Source of the DNA: DATIXD01 sp035518875 | Lineage (GTDB): Bacteria > Pseudomonadota > Gammaproteobacteria > Methylococcales > Methylococcaceae | Direction: 5' to 3' | Length of the DNA: 13,703 bases | NCBI GenBank assembly: GCA_035518875.1 | Contig: DATIXD010000239.1 | Location: 1 to 13,703, forward strand | Part shown: piece after piece, positions 6,430-13,244 of the stretch | Layout of the letters: each line of letters opens with the position of its first letter | Numbering within the stretch: the stretch's first letter is position 1 | Notes under the pieces: generated by a model | The model's database searches: none | Seen by the model: the letters and a program-made list of their open reading frames with translations, nothing else | Told to the model about the DNA's origin: nothing | Position numbers and translations under genes: made by a program

Positions 6430-8388
6430 TTACCAAAGTTTTCTTGTATCCAGCCAAACCACCTGCCCGGTCCGCTGCTTCACTTCCCTTACCATATGCT
6501 GGGTGCCGCCGGGGCCATCGCCCCCGCCGCCGTTCCAGAGGCAGACGAAGCGCACTTTTTCGGGACCATGAGCCAGGGCGGTATAGAGCAGCCAGAGGTT
6601 GCAGCGCTCGTAGGGGTCGCGTTTGGATTCGCCGAGTTCTTTGGGCATGCAGCGGGGAGGGCGTTCTTTTTCCAGCTTGGCCTTGACGGCGAAGAAGCGG
6701 CTGGGCCAGTCGCCCGCCGCCGGAGCGACCGAGCGCTCAATGAAATCGGGTTCAGGGAAGGGTTGCATGAGTTGCAGTTTCACACCGCGGGCCTGGCACG
6801 CTTCGGCAAAGATGAGATCGCCGCCGCTGGCGCCTTGCGTGAGGGCCAAATCTTCCGGGCCGACGCCGAGTTTGTCCAGCGCCTTGGCGATTTCCGTTTC
6901 GACGATGGGTACCTTGTCCAGCGGAAAGCGTGGAGTCGGGCGGTCGGTCGCGTCGACCATGTGGCCGGAAAACAGCAGCACCTGCCGCGGTTGCCAGTGA
7001 GATTCGGGTGGTTTGAGCCGTTGCAGGGCGCGTTCGAAGGTGGCGATGCCCGCCGCGACGCAGTCGGGCCGGAAGCCTAGGTCATTCAGTAAGCGTAACT
7101 GGGCCAGGGTGGAGTTGAGGGCAAACCAGTCCTTTTCCGCACAGGCGATGGCCTCCTGATAGGCGTCTGCAACGGACTCTTCCGTACCCGCCAGTACTTC
7201 CAGATCGCCCAGGGTCGCCTTGGCCCAGAACTGTTCATTGGGGTGCGGTTCACAGCGGGCGCTCCAGCGTACGCCGCCGGCCATGGCCTCAGCATCCGCC
7301 GCGTAGCCATCTTTCGCGGTGAGGTGACGGTAGAGATGCATGAGGGCAATGGCATTGATGCCGGAGTAATAATGTGCCGGAGCAGCCTCGAAAGCCGTGG
7401 CATAGGCGGCTATGGCGGCGCGGAGGAGGGCTTTTTCGTAGCCCGCGTCCTTCTGCATTTGCTCCGGCGTGTTGCCGGGGCGACGCCAGGCTCCCACCCA
7501 GGCGTCTTTGTCGACGCGGCCCAGTAGTGCCCAGACTTCAGGATCGCTCGGCCGAGTATCGAGGATTTCCCGGTAGTGGGCACGGGCCTCGTCGAGTCTA
7601 CCCAGGCGCTGCAAGCAAATGCCTTTCTTTAACTGGGCATCCAGCTTGTCGGGTTCGACGTCCAGGCAGCGTTCGAACTCCTCGAGCGCGAGGTCGAAGT
7701 GCTCCAGCTTGCGCAGTGCATCTCCGGCGGTGTAAGCGGCTTCGGCGCGGAAGGCCGCTACCGGCGCTTCTTCGGCCAGTACCAGGATGTCGCCGATCCG
7801 TTGTTTCCGGCGGGCCAGGTCGATCCGCTGGGCCCAGTCGTCATGAGCTGCCCAAAACTCGCGGGCGTCGCCTACCCTGAGGCGCTTCCACTCCGGCTCC
7901 TCCAGATTGGGCAACAGGTTGAAAACGGGGCTGATTTTCCGGCCATGCCAGGACTGCAGCGTGGCTTTGGCCATCTCCGCCAATGCTGCCTTGTCCCTTT
8001 CCAGGGTTTCCGGATCGGGTGCACCCTCCTTGAGGCTGTAATGGAGTTTACGATCGGTGTAAATGTCGAAGGGCTGTTTATCCCTGGGGGCCTGTATCAG
8101 TACGATTCCCCTCGCGCGGAGGGCATGCCTCACGCCCAATTCGTACCAGACATTGGGGTTGTCGATGCTAAGATCGGCGATCACCAGGTCGGAGATGAGG
8201 AGTTCCTGGAACATATCGCTGCGGATGTCACCTGCGCGGGTTTCCTCATCTGCCCGGAAGACTTCCAGGCCTGCATCTTCCAGGGCCGGTTTGATGTACT
8301 CCACGTAAACCCGATTGAAGTCGATTGGCTTACGATCGGGACCCGGCTTGGTACCGAAGGGCATGGCGACAAAGGCATGTGGTCTCAT
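6430..8388 (-). CDS. NDT/TIR-like, TPR/TRAFs-binding and SLOG-like three-part protein
   Basis: 652 residues in three parts. Residues 1-160 form the same Rossmann-like domain as the last gene, here with the canonical motifs FVAMPFG (6-12), RADE (45-48), ADLS (71-74) and WYELGVRHALR (81-91, Glu83). Residues 195-455 are TPR-like helices of the MAP3K TRAFs-binding (DUF4071) type, with YYSGINAIAL (340-349). Residues 468-652 form a second Rossmann-like domain with LLFSGHMVD (471-479), GASGGDLIFAEA (519-530) and a glycine loop WNGGGGDGPGGTQ (618-630). These Gly-rich loops suggest a SLOG-type nucleotide-binding domain. The likely role is a nucleotide-sensing or signal-making hub. The start is supported by GGAGAGG just upstream of ATG 8388, and the gap to the upstream gene is 33 bp. 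The domain chain is clear, the SLOG label is moderate, and the biochemical role is unknown. Confidence 0.87.
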   Translation of the reverse strand: MRPHAFVAMPFGTKPGPDRKPIDFNRVYVEYIKPALEDAGLEVFRADEETRAGDIRSDMFQELLISDLVIADLSIDNPNVWYELGVRHALRARGIVLIQAPRDKQPFDIYTDRKLHYSLKEGAPDPETLERDKAALAEMAKATLQSWHGRKISPVFNLLPNLEEPEWKRLRVGDAREFWAAHDDWAQRIDLARRKQRIGDILVLAEEAPVAAFRAEAAYTAGDALRKLEHFDLALEEFERCLDVEPDKLDAQLKKGICLQRLGRLDEARAHYREILDTRPSDPEVWALLGRVDKDAWVGAWRRPGNTPEQMQKDAGYEKALLRAAIAAYATAFEAAPAHYYSGINAIALMHLYRHLTAKDGYAADAEAMAGGVRWSARCEPHPNEQFWAKATLGDLEVLAGTEESVADAYQEAIACAEKDWFALNSTLAQLRLLNDLGFRPDCVAAGIATFERALQRLKPPESHWQPRQVLLFSGHMVDATDRPTPRFPLDKVPIVETEIAKALDKLGVGPEDLALTQGASGGDLIFAEACQARGVKLQLMQPFPEPDFIERSVAPAAGDWPSRFFAVKAKLEKERPPRCMPKELGESKRDPYERCNLWLLYTALAHGPEKVRFVCLWNGGGGDGPGGTQHMVREVKQRTGQVVWLDTRKLW

Positions 8389-8421
8389 TGAGCCTCTCCG
8401 AAAATGGGATTTGCCCGAACG

Positions 8422-11046
8422 CTAGCTCCTATGTAACAGACGATGGAGTTTTCCCCTTGCCAGGAATAGCGGATCGACGAGATTCAGATGAACCTTCGCG
8501 AGCAGGTAGCCGGTGAAGGCGATGGCCAGCTTGATGGCGAAGCTGCGGGCCTCCTCGCTGGGGTTCAGCCACCTCAGCGCCGGCACAAGCATCGCCGCCA
8601 GCAGAAGCAGGATCATCATGATGAATCCGCCGACAGTGATGGAGAACAGCGGGTTGTGCCACTGGGTGGCGATCAGGGCGATCAAGGCGATCCCGATGAT
8701 GCCGACCGCGATGATGCCACGCCGCTTGAGCTCGGGGATCAGTTTCCAGGCCTTTAGGAACTTTTCCTTGCCCACCTTCAGTTGTAGCCCCAAGTCGTCG
8801 CGCTGGCCGGATGCGCCGGCGGGCTGGGCCAAAAGATCCTGCAGGGGCAGGAAGGGCCATTGAGTTTGGCATTTCTCATCGATACGGAATCCTCCCCAAG
8901 TCCCCGGTTGGCCATCCTTCTCTTGCTGTGCCTGCAGTTTCACCAACTCGTGCTTGGTCATCAGGTAACCGCTCGCCATCAGCGAGTAGGCTTCCACCTC
9001 GGTGAAGGCGTCGAGATCGGTGCGCAGCGCAGCAATTCGGGTTTGCAGCTCCTTGTCGACGCCGTAGCTCGTCCGGTCGTCGTCGTTCGGCGCGCCGGGA
9101 GTTGAGTCATTGCAAGTTAGCCAGTCCAGCGGCCGGGTCTCCAGTTCCTTCTTAGTGTGGACGAACATCAAACCCTCCAGGGCACGGCTGTCCAGACGGC
9201 CCTTGGCGTCCTGATATTCCGCCTCGCGCACGCGGTCCTGCAGGATGGAGCTGGTGCGCAGTAAAACCCCGGCGGGATCATCGGAAGGGTTTTTAACGTC
9301 CGCCATCTGGCCCGAGGCGTCGCTGCACAGAATCAGGGTACAGCCCTCGTCCAGAAGGCCCTGCATGCCCTGGTTGTCGTGGACGCCGCCATCCACCAGC
9401 CTGAGGGTGCGTTGCGGGTACAATTCATCGATCACCAGCGGCTCGAACAGTCCCGGCACGCAGGAGGAGGCCGCCACTGCATGGCCCAAGCGGAAATTCC
9501 TGAGGTCATGCCGATCCTTTGGCGCCTGAGAGTAATACAGGCGGCGGTAACGCTCGTTGACGTCGATTTCCTCACCCACCAATCCGGGTGGCTCGCCCAT
9601 CCAGCTCGCAGTGAAAAACCAGTTGTGTCCGGAATTCAGCGAGGTGGTGTTGAGCAGCAACACGGGGACTTTGGCCTTGCGGCGCCAGTTTTGGAACTTG
9701 GGCCGGAACTCGGTGGTTTGCTTGTGGTCGCCCTGCATCGGCAAGACAAGCAGTTGCGGCATGCTGCGGGGGGCGGCCTGTTTGCCGTCCTTGACCCTGG
9801 AGTAGAGCTCAGACTCGTATAGCTCGCCCAATTTGTGGCTGCGCGAGTAACGCTTGGTGAACAGCATCCGGACATTGTCGATGAAATCGTCGAAGACCCG
9901 CCAGCGGACGTTGCGCTGCACGCCTGCCAGGAAGCGCTCCTGCACGCGCAGGACGAGATCGATGTAATTTTCGCGGCTGATGGCCCCATCCGCCTTGGTC
10001 TCCAGCAATCGCTGCAGCTCCAGGTAATAGTGGGCGGCGACGATGCTGCCGCCGGAGACGGAAGAGATCACTTCCACGGTGCGCAGGGCATCCACTTCCG
10101 CCAAGCGCGCCATCACCCCCAGATGGAAGAAGGAGGCGCGGAAGCCGCCGCCGGACAGTGCCAGCCCGACCCTGCCGCGGTAACAGCCGAGGGCGGAAGC
10201 CGTATCGCCGCCCAGCATGCAGTTCAGGGCCTGCCAGGGCTCGCCCCAGAATTTCGGATCGCTGCCCTCGGGAGGCGGCTTGAGGCTTTGATTTCTGGCA
10301 AGCGAGACCAATTGGCGGAAGGTGGTCTGCCGCTCCCATTCGCCGACCGGCAGGGCGCCAGCCTTTTCCAGCCATTGTCCCGCCTGCGGGTAGTTCCCAA
10401 GGCCAAACTCGGCTTCGGCCAGGGTGGCGGCGAACCAGTAGTCGCTGGCGAGTGAGCCGTCCCGTTCCAACGCCTGCTCAAGTTGGGCGCGAACCTGTTC
10501 CCGCGTGTCCCGAGCTTGCTGCCGGAAGGCCTCTGCTTCGCGGGATTCGGTGCCGCTGCGCTTGGCGATGGTCGCGGCGCGGGCTGCCAACAGGTCGCAA
10601 ATGTAGGCGGCATTGACCCCGGCATAGCCCATGCTCTGTTCGGGATTGCGTTCGTGGGCGGCGCGGTAGAAAGCCAGCGCCTCGTAAAGATGCTCGAGCT
10701 GGCCGCCGTACTCCCACAGGCGTTTGTGTACCGCCCCGCCCAGCGACAGGGTTTCGGCGTCGTTATTGTGAGGGTCCCGCAGGCCGATCGCTTCCAACAG
10801 AGTCAGGGACGCGTTATAACGTCGGGCCGGGTGCAGTTCCTCGTCCTTATAGGTGCACAGTGCCAGTTGCTGGGTCAGCCAGACGTCGTCGGGTCGTCGC
10901 GACCGGGTTTCCTCCAGGAGTTTTCGGGCCAAGCCGAATTCGAATTCGCGCTTAAGTTGTGTGACGATCTCTCTGATCTTTTCCGGCTCGTCCAACTGGG
11001 CCGGGGCCGCCAAAAGGGCTTGTGCCTGGGTGACTGCGTCGCTCAT
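8422..11046 (-). CDS. TPR-patatin fusion with C-terminal membrane helices
   Basis: 874 residues, first gene of the operon. Residues 1-255 are helical TPR/TRAFs-binding-like repeats related to the C-terminal module of the gene at 493-1791; each has a QQLAL(A/C)TYK segment and an HKRLW motif. The patatin domain (about 292-630) has SGGGFRA (298-304), a nucleophile elbow SVSGG (329-333, Ser331) with Ser replacing the first Gly, and DGG (552-554, Asp552). The C-terminus holds two strong membrane helices (about 778-796 and 800-822) and a weaker hydrophobic stretch (836-850), so the enzyme should be anchored at the inner membrane. The inferred role is a lipase that damages the cell's own membrane when its TPR domain is engaged. 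The start at 11046 has GAGGAG 8 bases upstream. It is much longer than typical CapV patatins because of the fused TPR and membrane parts. Confidence 0.9.
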   Translation of the reverse strand: MSDAVTQAQALLAAPAQLDEPEKIREIVTQLKREFEFGLARKLLEETRSRRPDDVWLTQQLALCTYKDEELHPARRYNASLTLLEAIGLRDPHNNDAETLSLGGAVHKRLWEYGGQLEHLYEALAFYRAAHERNPEQSMGYAGVNAAYICDLLAARAATIAKRSGTESREAEAFRQQARDTREQVRAQLEQALERDGSLASDYWFAATLAEAEFGLGNYPQAGQWLEKAGALPVGEWERQTTFRQLVSLARNQSLKPPPEGSDPKFWGEPWQALNCMLGGDTASALGCYRGRVGLALSGGGFRASFFHLGVMARLAEVDALRTVEVISSVSGGSIVAAHYYLELQRLLETKADGAISRENYIDLVLRVQERFLAGVQRNVRWRVFDDFIDNVRMLFTKRYSRSHKLGELYESELYSRVKDGKQAAPRSMPQLLVLPMQGDHKQTTEFRPKFQNWRRKAKVPVLLLNTTSLNSGHNWFFTASWMGEPPGLVGEEIDVNERYRRLYYSQAPKDRHDLRNFRLGHAVAASSCVPGLFEPLVIDELYPQRTLRLVDGGVHDNQGMQGLLDEGCTLILCSDASGQMADVKNPSDDPAGVLLRTSSILQDRVREAEYQDAKGRLDSRALEGLMFVHTKKELETRPLDWLTCNDSTPGAPNDDDRTSYGVDKELQTRIAALRTDLDAFTEVEAYSLMASGYLMTKHELVKLQAQQEKDGQPGTWGGFRIDEKCQTQWPFLPLQDLLAQPAGASGQRDDLGLQLKVGKEKFLKAWKLIPELKRRGIIAVGIIGIALIALIATQWHNPLFSITVGGFIMMILLLLAAMLVPALRWLNPSEEARSFAIKLAIAFTGYLLAKVHLNLVDPLFLARGKLHRLLHRS

Positions 11047-11132
11047 GGTCGGAACTCCTCGTCTTTTTGTTTACGTTGGAGCGGTGGCGGTTCGTCCTGT
11101 CCACCGGGCTGCTAACCCCGCCATCGGTTACG

Positions 11133-11146
11133 CGCCCGACCGGGCG
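11133..11146. promoter_or_regulatory. Palindrome at the predicted operon start site, possible operator
   Basis: CGCCCG (11133-11138), AC, CGGGCG (11141-11146) is a perfect inverted repeat abutting the predicted -10 box on its downstream side. A repressor bound here would block initiation. As RNA it would be a 6-bp hairpin with a 2-base loop near the 5' end. No regulator gene is recognised apart from the adjacent zinc-ribbon protein, and a link to that is conjecture. Confidence 0.3.
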
Positions 11147-11175
11147 AAGATAGGGCAGATGCGAGGGTCAGTCCA
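11147..11175 (-). promoter_or_regulatory. Candidate sigma70 promoter of the six-gene operon
   Basis: On the minus strand TGGACT (11175-11170) and TATCTT (11152-11147) are separated by exactly 17 bases. Each matches the sigma70 consensus at 4 of 6 positions. Transcription would start near 11140, about 95 bases before ATG 11046. A perfect palindrome lies just downstream (11133-11146). Confidence 0.45.
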
Positions 11176-11404
11176 GCATATTCTTTTCGAGTCATACAGG
11201 CCCACCGTTGGGCATCGAGCGTCGTGGACAATGACCGCGTGGTGTGGATATATTGCTGACGCAGGACGGGACAATGCCACGGCCGACACAAGGGTAGGTA
11301 GGTAATCGCGAGCCGGTTTCTGCTCGCCGAGCTTCCCGATCCGTGCCGACGCATGAGGAATATTTCTGGACCGAGCGGCAACTCCGATCAACAAGGCAAA
11401 ATCG

Positions 11405-11674
11405 ATGAACAATATCGCGCATAGAGTATTGGCGTGTTTTCGCAGCATGGGACGGATCGTGCGGATTCACAGGCTGCCGGGCGGAGCCGAGGCTTTGGAA
11501 CGGCGATTGATCGAACTAGAAGGGGAGCTTCACGCCCGCGGCGAAAGCATTCGCTGCCCCGCCTGCGGATCGACCGATCTGGAGCCTACCGAGACTGCGC
11601 CAACCGGCGAGGGGGAACGCATAACCCAATTTCGCTGCAAGGCTTGCGGCGGTTCTGTCCCATCGACCCAGTAG
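11405..11674 (+). CDS. Small zinc-ribbon protein
   Basis: 89 residues with two CxxC knuckles: CPAC (51-54) and CKAC (78-81). The spacing suits one structural zinc ribbon. A charged helix (about 27-46) precedes it. Small ribbons of this kind usually bind nucleic acid or protein, but no specific family is recognised. The start is uncertain: ATG 11405 has only a weak AAGG upstream, and ATG 11447 (residue 15) would give a cleaner 75-residue protein without the Cys11 region. It sits 54 bp upstream of the Nudix gene in the same direction and diverges from the effector operon, so a regulatory link to either is possible but unproven. Confidence 0.6.
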   Translation: MNNIAHRVLACFRSMGRIVRIHRLPGGAEALERRLIELEGELHARGESIRCPACGSTDLEPTETAPTGEGERITQFRCKACGGSVPSTQ

Positions 11675-11728
11675 GCCTAGAACATTTTGTTTCTCTCGGC
11701 TATAGACGGCCGGTTTCCGTGAGATCCA

Positions 11729-12163
11729 ATGCCAAGACCGATCACCCCTTCGCTCGCCGCCGACGCCATCATCGAACTGATCGACCGGCCCGGCCGCCCC
11801 ATCGTGCTGATCGAAAGAGCTCATCCGCCACTCGGCTGGGCGATTCCGGGCGGATTTGTCGATGTCGGCGAAACCGTCGAACAGGCCGCAACGAGAGAAG
11901 CCAGGGAGGAGACTGGGCTTGAGGTTCGGCTGACAGCCTTGCTCGGAATCTATTCCGATCCCAGCCGAGATCCGCGCGGCCACACCGTGACGGCGGTCTA
12001 TGTCGCCGAAGCCGTGGGGGCGCCGAACGCGGCGGATGACGCCAGGCATTGTCAAATCTTTCTGCCCGATGATTTGCCGCAGTCGTTGGCATTCGATCAT
12101 GCTCAAGTGCTTGACGATTACCGGCAGTTTCGGGCAACCGGCCGGGTGGCCCCGCTACGATGA
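11729..12163 (+). CDS. Nudix hydrolase, ADP-ribose pyrophosphatase-like
   Basis: 144 residues with an intact Nudix box from G42 to L64 (G, x5, E48, x7, R56-E57, E60-E61, G63), the Mg2+-binding and catalytic motif of enzymes that cleave nucleoside diphosphates linked to another moiety. The start MPRPITPSLAAD and the PGGFVDVGET segment fit small ADP-ribose/NADH-type Nudix proteins; the exact substrate cannot be read from sequence. TIR NADases release ADP-ribose or its cyclic forms, so a Nudix enzyme beside a TIR-bearing island is suggestive. However, it is divergent and common in ordinary genomes, so it may be housekeeping. The Rap1a-like gene starts 11 bases after the stop, so the two are probably co-transcribed. 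The Shine-Dalgarno before ATG 11729 is weak. Confidence 0.93.
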   Translation: MPRPITPSLAADAIIELIDRPGRPIVLIERAHPPLGWAIPGGFVDVGETVEQAATREAREETGLEVRLTALLGIYSDPSRDPRGHTVTAVYVAEAVGAPNAADDARHCQIFLPDDLPQSLAFDHAQVLDDYRQFRATGRVAPLR

Positions 12164-12174
12164 GAGGAGATGTG

Positions 12175-12528
12175 ATGACACGAGTACGATCTACGATTGT
12201 CCTGTTGTTATGGCTGTCCGCCACGACCGCGAATGCGGCATTCTTTCTGGATTCGGCCGGATTGAAGGAGTGGCTGACGGAATTCGAGGCGTACCAGGAG
12301 CGCCGGGAGATTCGCTATATGGCCAAGGCGAGCCAATATGTTGGCTATGTGAGCGGCATGGTCGATGCGCTGGACGGCACTCGGTTTTGCCTGCCCGCAG
12401 GCGTCACTGCCGAAGGGGCCGCGGAGAGGGTCGCCAAACACGTTCGCGAGCACCCGGAAGTCCTGACCCATCGCGCCTCGGATGCCGTCATCTCGGCGCT
12501 CGGGGTCAATTATCCCTGCAAGCGCTAA
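12175..12528 (+). CDS. Rap1a/Tai-family secreted protein
   Basis: 117 residues. Residues 1-21 form a Sec signal peptide (MTRVRST, a hydrophobic core, and ANA before the predicted cut), so the mature protein is periplasmic. The mature part matches the Rap1a/Tai immunity fold: YVGYVSGMVDAL (55-66), FCLPAGVTAEG (71-81), HPE (93-95) and a terminal NYPC (112-115). Cys72 and Cys115 probably form the family's disulphide. Rap1a-type proteins neutralise type VI amidase effectors, but many family members are orphans with no effector nearby, as here. I chose ATG 12175 over ATG 12160 because GAGGAG lies 5 bases upstream and the shorter form gives a normal signal peptide. It follows the Nudix gene closely. 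Confidence 0.85.
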   Translation: MTRVRSTIVLLLWLSATTANAAFFLDSAGLKEWLTEFEAYQERREIRYMAKASQYVGYVSGMVDALDGTRFCLPAGVTAEGAAERVAKHVREHPEVLTHRASDAVISALGVNYPCKR

Positions 12529-12555
12529 TAACGTTTCTTTGCGAGCCTGCCGATT

Positions 12556-12631
12556 GTGTCGCCATTTTTCGCGAAACCTTTTGGGACATCCCAGTCAGTC
12601 CTTTCCAAAAGGAGCTAAAAATTGGCGACAC
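12556..12631. repeat. Long imperfect inverted repeat
   Basis: The left arm 12556-12584 begins GTGTCGCCA and ends CCTTTTGG. The right arm 12605-12631 begins CCAAAAGG and ends TGGCGACAC. The arms pair along most of about 28 positions, with perfect 9-bp and 8-bp ends and small internal mismatches, around a 20-base loop. It starts 27 bases after the Rap1a-like stop. It could stabilise or end that transcript, or be a MITE-like element. No U-run follows, so a classical terminator is not supported. Confidence 0.6.
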
Positions 12632-12744
12632 TCTTTGCCTCCGGCGGCCCGCGCCGTCCTGCGTCCGCCACGGCTTCGTCCGTCTCTACGCGACGCACTA
12701 CACCATGGCTCCCACAATGACTGGACGCCTTGTCGGGAAACCTT

Positions 12745-12791
12745 CTGTTTTGTCTCCGCCTGCGATAACGCCGCAGACTCCGACAAAACAG
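12745..12791. repeat. Strong two-tier stem-loop
   Basis: CTGTTTTGTC (12745-12754) and GACAAAACAG (12782-12791) are perfect 10-base complements. Inside them CTGCG (12760-12764) pairs with CGCAG (12772-12776). The result is a long hairpin with an internal bulge. It lies between the inverted repeat at 12556 and the transposase remnant. Confidence 0.55.
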
Positions 12792-12880
12792 CCGGCCCTA
12801 AGGCTACGCGGGGGTCGTCGCACTTCGTTACGCTGCCGCTTCGCGTCCTGTGCTCCTTCGTGGATGCGCCGAGGTGCGTC

Positions 12881-13244
12881 CTACGAGCTGCTCTGGCTCG
12901 ACAGCCAATCCAGCGCCCCATAAAGGTCATCCTCCTCGTCGAACGGCGCCGAGGCCTCACACATCCTCCACCGCATGCTGCTGCGCCCAGCGCACCGCCG
13001 ACAAGCGCGACCCGTCCTGGGCGATGCGCGCCAACTTCACGAACCGATTCAGTTTGCTTTCCGTCGCGGTGCCCAACACCCGTGATGCTGAACTGGTCAG
13101 CCAGCTGCATCAACGCAAATAAGACGCCGAAAATCTCGCCGCTGGTCATCTCAGCCGATCAGCCATCGAATTCGCCCTTCACCAAGCGCGCTTCATCGCC
13201 ACAATCCCTTCGGGCGCCCGACTGGTCAGATTGGCGATCGTCTG
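12881..13244 (-). pseudogene. Frameshifted N-terminal remnant of an IS1634-like transposase
   Basis: Pieces of one protein read in order on the minus strand but in changing frames: QTIANLTSRAPEG (from 13244), LVKGEFDG and stop, TSGEIFGVLFALMQLADQ, LNRFVKLARIAQDGSRLSAV, RWAQQHAVEDV and stop, then PFDEEDDLYGALDWLSSQ and stop at 12881. The pattern 'KTIANL, SG-FG-LF-L-LA, LARIA--GSRLSAVRWA-QHAV, FDEDDLY-ALDWL' is that of the N-terminal third of IS1634/IS4-type DDE transposases. At least three frameshifts or stops and the missing catalytic part show it is dead. The family name is from memory of motifs; the pseudogene call is firmer than the family. Confidence 0.6.

Larger units (their letters stand above)
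11047..11404. other. Divergent intergenic region
   Basis: 358 bp between the minus-strand operon and the plus-strand zinc-ribbon gene. It contains the operon promoter and palindrome listed separately, and a short GGTA-type repeat near 11291-11304. The long minus-strand frame at 11128-11448 overlaps the predicted promoter, has no family resemblance and is treated as chance. I could not identify a convincing promoter for the plus-strand genes. Confidence 0.5.
12529..12880. other. Hairpin-rich stretch without a credible gene
   Basis: 352 bp after the Rap1a-like gene. Frames that stay open here on both strands are Arg/Ser/Ala-rich and show no family features. Two strong stem-loops are listed separately. 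The stretch abuts the transposase remnant, so it may be part of a decayed mobile element or an interspersed repeat. A genome-wide search for further copies would settle that. Confidence 0.5.

Noticed and set aside
493..11046. Standard CBASS, Thoeris or retron locus
   Set aside because: No CD-NTase, Cap2/Cap3, ThsA/ThsB pair, reverse transcriptase or retron-type RNA is visible among the six genes.
11128..11448. 106-residue minus-strand frame with a hydrophobic N-terminus
   Set aside because: It overlaps the predicted operon promoter and the start of the zinc-ribbon gene, has no ribosome binding site I can support, and resembles no family.
12000..12923. Long plus-strand frame of 307 codons
   Set aside because: It runs across the Nudix end and the whole Rap1a-like gene in another frame and continues through hairpin repeats; composition is Arg/Pro/Ser-rich and it has no domain signal.
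12595..13149. 184-residue minus-strand frame as an intact gene
   Set aside because: Only its first part matches the transposase and then the match moves to other frames. The rest is low-complexity repeat translation.
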